NCBI GenBank assembly: GCA_034440615.1
Contig: JAOTOM010003994.1
Location: 143,872 to 207,871, forward strand
Origin: Ashinkailepas kermadecensis
Lineage: Eukaryota > Arthropoda > Thecostraca > Neolepadidae
Length of the DNA: 64,000 nucleotides
Direction of reading: 5' to 3'
Shown here: positions 57,521-64,000 of the stretch, piece by piece
Layout of the letters: each line of letters begins with the position of its first letter
Position numbering within the stretch: position 1 is the stretch's first letter
The notes under the pieces: generated by a model
What the model was told of the DNA's origin: nothing
The model's input: only the letters and a program-made list of their open reading frames with translations
Databases searched by the model: none
Program-made: the position numbers and the translations under genes

Positions 57521-57525
57521 CCCAG

Positions 57526-57609
57526 TGACGTCATAGAACGTACGATTTGAAAACTGGCGGTTGTTTCCGGGGACGCTGGGACTGCTGGAGCAGAGGAGCG
57601 ATGGTGAGT
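57526..57609 (+). promoter_or_regulatory. CRE palindrome upstream of ATG|GTGAGT (possible first exon)
   Basis: TGACGTCA at 57526-57533 is a perfect CRE. 68 bp downstream an ATG at 57601 is followed immediately by GTGAGT, a consensus splice donor. This could be a promoter and short first coding exon for a plus-strand gene, conceivably the deubiquitinase at 60.1 kb. No transcript evidence; inference only. Confidence 0.25.
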
Positions 57610-58055
57610 TGGTTGGATTTTTAAGTGACTTTAAGGAGGATGAAAACCACTTCAAAGAATGGCGGAGGTGCTGGAGTGCTCTAGACGCAGTGTGGCTTTG
57701 ATTTGCATAACTGGTGAGAATAGTTTATCGCAGTAACTGGTGAGAAAAAGAGGTTTTCTGGGTTTCCAATACGACAAGCCGTACGGCTGGAGACGCAGGT
57801 GGATATGCTGTTTGCAGTGATTTAGGAGATATTTGCATTCAAACATTTATTTTTTATTCAGAAGTCAGAACATTGCCTTCTCTTGAGAATTTCCTTAAAT
57901 TCTTGGATTTGAAGGTTGAATGGTGCCATTTGTAGGCATCTGGCTTCCAAGCTGAAGCCACCACAATGATATGTAGCTGAAGCATTGTAAGCTTGAAAGT
58001 TGACACTACAAAGCCGCTTGAAATATAAAAATGATGTCTGAGGCCAGTGGCTTCC
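57610..58055. other. No gene recognised
   Basis: Unremarkable AT-rich DNA between the CRE-containing region and the GC-rich array. Confidence 0.5.
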
Positions 58056-58764
58056 AAATGTGTTGGGCAGGCCAGCCTGCTTGCTGTGCAGGTGGGCCTG
58101 CTTGCCAAGCAGGCTGGGCTGCCTCCTGTGCAGGCTGGCCTGCTTCCTGTGCAGGCAGGCTTGCTTGCCAAGCAGGCTGGCCCACTTGCTGGGCAGGCTG
58201 GCTGGCCACTTGCCAGCCCAGCTGGCCCACTTGCTGGGCAGGCTGGTCGGCTCACTTGCTGGGTAGGCTGGTCGGCTCACTTGCTGGGTAGGCTGGCTGG
58301 CCCACTTGCTGGGCAGGCTGGTCAGCTCACTTGCTGGGTAGGCTGGCTGGCCCACTTGCCCGGGCAGGCCAGCCGGCCCCCTTGCCAGGCAGGCCAGCTG
58401 GCCCGCTTGCCCGGTGGGCGGGCTGGCCTGCTTGCTGTGCAGGTGGGCCTGCTTGCCAAGCAGGCTGGCCAACTGGCCAACTTGCCCGGCCAGCCTGCTT
58501 ACCGAACAGGCTGGCCAACTTCCTGGGCAGGCTGGCATGCTTGCCAAACATGCCGGGCCACTCGCTGGGCAGGCCAGATGACCCATTTGCCAGGCAGGCC
58601 AGGATGCTTGCTGGGCAGGCTGTCCTGCTTGCTGTGCAGGCCAGCCTGCTTGCTGGGCAGGCTGTCCTGCTTGCTGTGCAGGCCAGCCCACTTGCTGTGC
58701 AGACTGGCCCACTTGCTGTGCAGGCTGGTTCAGGTGCTGAGGAGGCAGGCTGGCCACACTTGGC

Positions 58765-58815
58765 GAGATTATCAATTCTGGTTGAAGTGCCCTAAAGCCC
58801 AAATGACTAACTCTT
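58765..58815 (+). mobile_element. SINE 3' tail fragment in the array (first copy)
   Basis: GATTATCAATTCTGGTTGAA, then GTGCCCTAAAGCCCAAATGA, then CTAAC is the 3' end of the SINE family at 17985. It has been duplicated with the surrounding array (see 59262). Confidence 0.75.
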
Positions 58816-59261
58816 GCCAGGCAGGCTGGCACTCTTTCTGGGCAGGCTGGTCCACTTGCTGGGCAGGCTGCCTGCCCAGCCGGCCTGCTTGCCAAGCAGG
58901 CCATCTGGCCTGCTTGCCAGGTGGGCTGGCTGGCCTGCTTGCTGTGCAGGTGGGCCTGCTTGACAAGCAGGCTGGCCCACTCACTGGGCTGGCCAACTGG
59001 CCCACTTGCCAGGCCAGCCTGCTTACCGAACAGGCTGGCCCCCTTGCTGGGCAGGCTGTCATGCTTGCCAAGCATGCTGTGCCACTCGCTGGACAGGCCA
59101 GATGACCCACTTGCCATGCAGGCCAGCATGCTTGCTGGGCAGGCCTGCACTTTCCAGGCAGGCTGTCCTGCTTGCTGTGCAGACTGGCCCACTTGCAGTG
59201 CAGGCTGGTTCACATGCTGAGGAGGCAGGCTGGCCCACTTGCCAGGAAGGCTGGCACACTT

Positions 59262-59312
59262 GTCGAGATTATCAATTCTGGTTGAAGTGCCCTAAAGCCC
59301 AAATGACTAACT
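59262..59312 (+). mobile_element. SINE 3' tail fragment in the array (second copy)
   Basis: Identical over about 100 bp to the copy at 58765, including flanking array units (GGCACTCTTTCTGG), 495 bp away. It records a segmental duplication within the minisatellite, not a second insertion. Confidence 0.75.
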
Positions 59313-60127
59313 CTTGCCAGGCAGGCTGGCACTCTTTCTGGACAGGCTGGCCCACTCGCTGGGCAGGCTGGCTGGCCACTTGCCAGGCCAGCTGGCCTAC
59401 TTGCTGGGCAGGCCGGCCAGCCCACTTACGTAGCAGGCTGGCTGGCCCACTTGCAGGGCAGACTGGCCCACTTGCTGGCCAGGCTGGCTGGCCCACTTAC
59501 CGGCAGGCTGGCTGGTCCACTTGCCAGGCAGGCTGGCCAGGCCACTTGCCAGGCAGGCTGGCCGGCCCACTTGCCAGGCAGGCTGGCCGGCCCACTTGGC
59601 AGGCTGGCTGGCCCACTTGCCGGGCAGGCTGGCTGGCCCACTTGCTGGGCAGGCTGGCTGGCCCACTTGCTGGGCAGGCTGGCTGGCCCACTTGCTGGGC
59701 AGGCTGGCTGGCCCACTTTCTGGGCAGGCTGCCTGGCTGACCCACTTCCTGGGCAGGCTGGCTGGCCGACTTCCTGGGCAGGCTGGCTCACTTGCCGGGC
59801 AGGCTGGCTCACTTGCCGGGCAGGCTGGCACGCTTGCCGGGCAAGCTGGTACGCTTGCCGGGCAGGCTGGCTCACTTGCCGGGCAGGCTGGCTCACTTGC
59901 CGGGCAGGCTGGCACGCTTGCCGGGCAAGCTGGTACGCTTGCTGGGTATGCTAGCTGGCTTGCCAGGCAGGCAGGCAGGCACGCTTGCCGGGCAGGCAGG
60001 TATGCTTGCCGGGCATGGCATGCTGGATGTGACTATTTAGCTGGATCTCTTGATTTGTGTGAGATTATTATTATTCTGTTTGATTCTGAAATGGGTGAAG
60101 GTAGTGATCACTATTGCAACCTTCCAG

Positions 60128-60940
60128 GTCCAGCTATCGCCAACAGCTCCACTCTGCTGGCCGGTCGTGCCGGGATGACCTGCACGTGCTGCACGTGCGG
60201 CTCTGTGTCGCGCCACCTGGACAGCATCACCGACCTGCACTTGGCTGTGCCGGACTCTGCCGTCTCAGCCTCGTGCCGCTCTCCAGGTGTCTGATCTGAT
60301 GGAGCAATATCTGGCGGCGGAGCGGCTGTCCGGCGAGAGCCAATGCCACTGCGAGCGGTGCGCTGAGCTGCGCGACGCCGACCGACAGCTGCAGTTGCTG
60401 CAGCCGCCGCACTACCTAGTCATCTCGCTGGTGCGCTTCCTGTTAGCGTGGCACGGGGCGCGCCGCAAGGTGCTGACTCGCGTGGCGCTGACGGAGCAGC
60501 TGTGAGTGCCGGTGCGCGGCGGACCGGCCGCCCAGTTCCGGCTGTACGTGCTGGTGTTGCACCACGGCGGCTCGCTGGACGGCGGCCACTACTACTGCGT
60601 GGCGCGGTCATCCGACGCCACCGGCCCGGACGCCGCGCCGTCCGTCTGGTGCCGCCTCGACGACAACTACGTAACACCGCTGTCGGCCAGTCACCTGGAC
60701 GCCTGAGGCGGCGGCGCCGCCGCCGCCGCCGGCGCGCCAACCAACGCGCCCTACATGCTCTTCTACCGGCGGTGCGAAGGCGACGCGGGCGCCCGCCACA
60801 GTCGCGGCACGAGCAGCTGCCGGCGACGCTGTGGCTCGAGGTGCAGAGCGGAGCGACAACGGGACGTACCGGCTGGGCGGCCGGTGCAGGCTGGACGGTC
60901 GGTGGGCCCCATGGCGGCGACGACCGGCCGCCTCCGCTGA
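60128..60940 (+). pseudogene. USP35/USP38-type deubiquitinase, C-terminal catalytic part with two in-frame TGAs
   Basis: Ubiquitin-specific proteases cut ubiquitin from proteins. After acceptor ACCTTCCAG (phase 1) the sequence reads MTCTCCTCGSVSRHLDS and ITDLHL, then, in another frame, SDLMEQYLAAERLSGE, CHCERCAELRDADRQL, PPHYLVISLVRF, then a TGA at 60503. It continues in the same frame through FRLYVLVLHHGG, GGHYYCVARSS (catalytic His) and WCRLDDNYVTPL (WYLFND-type box), then a TGA at 60704 and, still in frame, TNAPYMLFYRRCEG, the usual C-terminal motif. Two CxxC pairs form the zinc knuckle. The first frame change fits a 40-nt GT...AG segment at 60247-60286, unusually short for an intron. The catalytic Cys box would lie upstream, outside recognisable sequence. 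Family assignment is firm (USP35/38); intactness is not. Confidence 0.82.
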
Positions 60941-61225
60941 CTGGCTGCGGCGGCGACCAACGCTTCTGCGCCGAACTTCGTGTGCTGACGTGGCGAGGCC
61001 GCTGCTGGGCGCGACCGCTCGCCGAATGTGATACATGGCTGTTGTTGACATCGTTATACACCCGAGCATTGCAGCCGTTAGGCCTCATGAATATTAAGCA
61101 TGCTCAACAAGAACTTACATGGAGTGCACGACAATTAGTGTGTGTGTATGTATATATATATATATATGTGTGTGTGTCTGTATCTGGTACCCAAGTTACG
61201 ATAGCATATAGACATTGTGTATGCT

Positions 61226-61231
61226 AATAAA
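61226..61231 (+). terminator. Candidate polyadenylation signal AATAAA
   Basis: First AATAAA downstream of the deubiquitinase reading frame, in AT-rich DNA following a (TA)n/(TG)n tract. Position is plausible for its 3' end; unproven. Confidence 0.35.
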
Positions 61232-63045
61232 GATGTAACTTCTGAGTTTATCTGTCCATTGCCTCCATGTCTGAATCATTTTCAGAAATCAACATCCTTG
61301 GAAGCAGAAATGTGTTACTTAAATCAACATCCTGGTGATCAGGAATATGTTACCGCAAATGAGTCTGGCTCCGTCGATATGCATCTCCAACTGAACCCAT
61401 AAAGTTCCGCTCCTGTCTGACTGCTATAGCTCCGAGATAGAGGGACAAGAAGGGCGTTTTTCGATTTTTCCATTCACTGTCCGTTGCATCATTATCAATT
61501 CTACGAGGTTTTGTTGGCCACGACTGGCATGCAATGACCCAAGCCACACCTGACATGTAAAAGGAGGTACGCGTTCCTCAAACCATTAAATTTAACGCTT
61601 TGTCAACGTTCACTGGTAAGTATCGATATCGGACTTGGGGAAGACTAACCATCTCAGTCTACACGCCTCTTCAAGATTCGTTGCGCCCCCTTGATTTCCA
61701 CTACTTGAAGATATGTGAAAATGCGCTTCATGCAACATGGACACCGTGTGGTGACAGGTTCTAAGTGTAATTGAGAGTTTACGGAGGTGGAACTTAAGAA
61801 CGATTCATAGGGTGGGGATGGGGAAAGTGCTCCCAAAGGTATGGAAAGCCACCTCTGGAAGGAGAATACGGATTGAGAGCCTGGGAACTTCGGGGGAGGG
61901 CGAGTGCAGTGTCCTATGTTAAAGTATAAACTATTCAGCGGGGGAGGGGGAAAATCTCCCAAAATAGACTGATTTACCAAAATGCCCACTAGGTATTGCT
62001 CTGCGAGATACGCATCTCCGTTCACGGCACCGTACTTCACAGTGAAGGAGATGTCCAGGTGAGGGGCACCATGGTCGGCAGGTTCCCATGAAAATCCTGG
62101 CTCGGACGATGAATGCACGCCCATTAACCTTTCAGTTGCTTAACACGGAACCTGCTCCATGTGTACATTGAGCACGAATTTGGCATGGGATGGGAGCGAC
62201 AGGAAGGTTTGGAGGTGATTTTGTTCCATGCAACACTATAATTTGCATACGTCAAGTTCACTAGGACTGGTTAAACTTCACAAAACATTTGGCAGGGTGT
62301 GCATCCCCTTCGTCGTCACGCCTACAATGACGCAGATGGGAAAGGTCGTTTTTGATCCTATTAATTCCAGGCAAAGCCCATTACGCCTCATATACTCAAT
62401 ATCAACAACATTCGTGAGGCATATTATATATTCGCCCCACAGAGGTGAATGCAGAGTGCACTGGGGGGGATGTGCCACCTCCCATGGAAATGGGTGGCAC
62501 CATTCCGGCCGGGAAAAGCGCTTCTTCAAGAAGGCTCGAGGGCACCCTTTCCCCCTGAACGATTTTTTTTATCTCAGCCGAATGCCCTTTCACAGCAAAA
62601 AGCATGCTCAGCATGCAGTATTAAGCATGTTCGACCCACTTCCGCTCAACGACGCCACTTCAAGGAAATGGCTCTTTCCCGATAACACTTCTTGAATCCA
62701 CCCCTTGCTGTCCCTCGGCTCAATCTCCACCAATGTGACAGCGCTCCTTCCCAGACATGTTACATTTCCCATTGCTTGAGCTAATACTCGATATTTCTCA
62801 CCAATCCTGGGGTGAAGATCCTTGTATTCAGAACATATTTCCACATTGAATAAAGAAAATGACCAATTATCACTAGCAGGGTGCGAAAACGTGGGTCCGG
62901 ACCCCCACCCCGACGATCCACCTGGGATCTCTAGCCACATTGCTTAAGCATCATTGGGGGGAGGGGGTACTCGAAATGGTCATGGGAGTTTTGCCCCAGT
63001 AGAACTGCACTTGACAAACTCAAGGCCTGTGAGGTTGCAGAGGAA
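61232..63045. other. No gene recognised
   Basis: Mixed DNA with short frames only. Patches with runs of G (61932-61952, 62463-62470) but no motif that could be named. Confidence 0.5.
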
Positions 63046-63860
63046 CAATCCGCTGTGTATATCGACGCAACCGCTTTTTACATTTTCGTAATTTTGCACA
63101 GATACCGACATTGTGTATAATCATGGGTGTTGTATTGTATATACTTTTGATGGGCATGTGCCCCTGCCAATAATGTAAAGTTTTCACATGGGACCCAATG
63201 GATGTGCCTCCAATCCATTTGGGCTCGTCGATTTCCTCCATGTCATGCCTCCGCCCCCCCCCCCCCCCTCCCCGCCAATACATTTTCAGTTTCAGTTTCA
63301 GAAATTGACGCCCCTGACGCATACGTATATGTAACCTAGACCGTGCCCGGTGTGTATCGCCGTTGGACTATTTTGGAGTGCGTAGGTTTACACAGGGATC
63401 CAATTATGTGTACATCGACGCACGCGTATGTCACGCGTACGTATATTTACATAGGCATGGCCTTCTGTGTAAATCGACGCACGCGTTGTTCACGTCCGCG
63501 TAGATATACACCAGTACCGCCTCCTGCGTATATCAACGCCTTCCTGCGTCGATTTACGCAGGAATCGCCTTCTGTGTGTATCGACGCGCGCGTATTTCAC
63601 GCATACGTAGATTTACACAGGCATGGCCTTCTGTGTAAATCGATGCACGCGTAGTTCACGTCCACGTAGATATACACCAGCGCCGCTGCCTGTGTATATC
63701 GACGCCTGCGTAGATTTACGCAGGCGAGCGGCTCTGTGTAAATAACGAGAGATCTGCGTCGATATACACTGAAGTCACCTGTGTAAATCGACGTCCGCGT
63801 AGGTTTACGCAGAGCAACAGCTGAGTGTATATCGACGCGCGCGTCGATTTACACGAGTCC
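63046..63860. repeat. Array of short palindromes (copy 2)
   Basis: Two isolated half-units at 63050-63080, then a dense run from 63400: GTGTAAATCGACGC and GTGTATATCGACGC alternating with their complements GCGTAGATTTACAC and GCGTCGATATACAC. A nearly perfect palindrome lies at 63826-63853. A poly(C) run lies at 63254-63268, between the two parts. Confidence 0.88.
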
Positions 63861-64000
63861 TATTTTTTTCAGTGCAATAGTTGTGAAGGTGACCAAGATG
63901 ATGGGACCATCCATTTTCTGTGCGAATGCTTGTTTTTCAGTTTGGAAGCAAAATAACACTAAAAAGAAGCTTTGAGTCAGGTAACAGTGAAAAAGTGAAT

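Larger units (their letters stand above)
58060..60025. repeat. About 24-bp GGGCAGGCTGGCTGGCCCAC minisatellite
   Basis: Units of TTGCTGGGCAGGCTGGCTGG plus CCAC, with 18- to 28-bp length variants, over nearly 2 kb. All frames stay open on both strands without meaning. The array stops about 100 bp before the deubiquitinase exon. Confidence 0.96.

Noticed and set aside
58047..59740. Cys/Trp/Gly-rich long frames on both strands
   Set aside because: Artefact of the GGGCAGGCTGG minisatellite; no conserved cysteine spacing independent of the repeat.
60503..60505. Selenocysteine codon in the deubiquitinase
   Set aside because: USP35/38 relatives have no Cys or Sec at this place and no SECIS-like hairpin was recognised downstream; pseudogene or sequence error is simpler.

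Overview
This is animal nuclear DNA, most likely from an arthropod and perhaps a crustacean. Split genes have GT/AG exons. Short interstitial runs of TTAGG, the arthropod telomere pentamer, occur. There are decayed non-LTR retrotransposons, a Penelope-like fragment and several tRNA-derived SINEs, and tandem repeats fill a very large share of the sequence. No bacterial operon, CRISPR array or ribosomal RNA is present. The species cannot be named from the window alone.

Layout. 1-2319 (minus): one long uninterrupted coding segment of hormone-sensitive lipase, running off the left edge, with in-frame coding minisatellites. 2.3-16.2 kb: gene-poor DNA with a truncated CR1/Jockey-type LINE (about 7.0-10.0 kb), SINE insertions flanked by clear target-site duplications (two of them only 38 and 52 bp long), a 316-bp tandem duplication and inverted repeats. 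16.26-33.14 kb: about 16.9 kb of contiguous satellite in three blocks that abut directly: a 23-bp/AGAC composite, a GC-rich 92-107-bp satellite whose unit carries an internal dyad, and about 3.7 kb of a TTGGAC hexamer. 34.4-46.4 kb: a split animal heme peroxidase gene. Eight exons lie in order on the minus strand; its apparent last exon lies on the plus strand, so that end is inverted or mis-assembled. Several exon edges sit in or against minisatellites. 46.6-48.1 kb: a Penelope-like GIY-YIG fragment and a second LINE reverse transcriptase pseudogene. 49.15-54.96 kb: a 17-bp minisatellite bordered by a LINE fragment. 55.86-56.40 kb: a 177-bp satellite. 57.3-57.5 and 63.0-63.9 kb: arrays of short palindromes. 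58.06-60.02 kb: a GC-rich minisatellite. 60.13-60.94 kb (plus): the C-terminal catalytic part of a USP35/USP38-type deubiquitinase, broken by two in-frame TGA codons and a frame change.

The three cellular genes belong to unrelated pathways: triglyceride/diacylglycerol mobilisation, peroxidase chemistry in the extracellular or secretory space, and ubiquitin removal. They share no operon-like link. What unites the window is how closely exons are packed against tandem repeats, and how many coding segments show an indel, a nonsense codon or an inversion. Either several genes here are decaying, or the assembly contains uncorrected errors around repeats; sequence alone cannot decide which.
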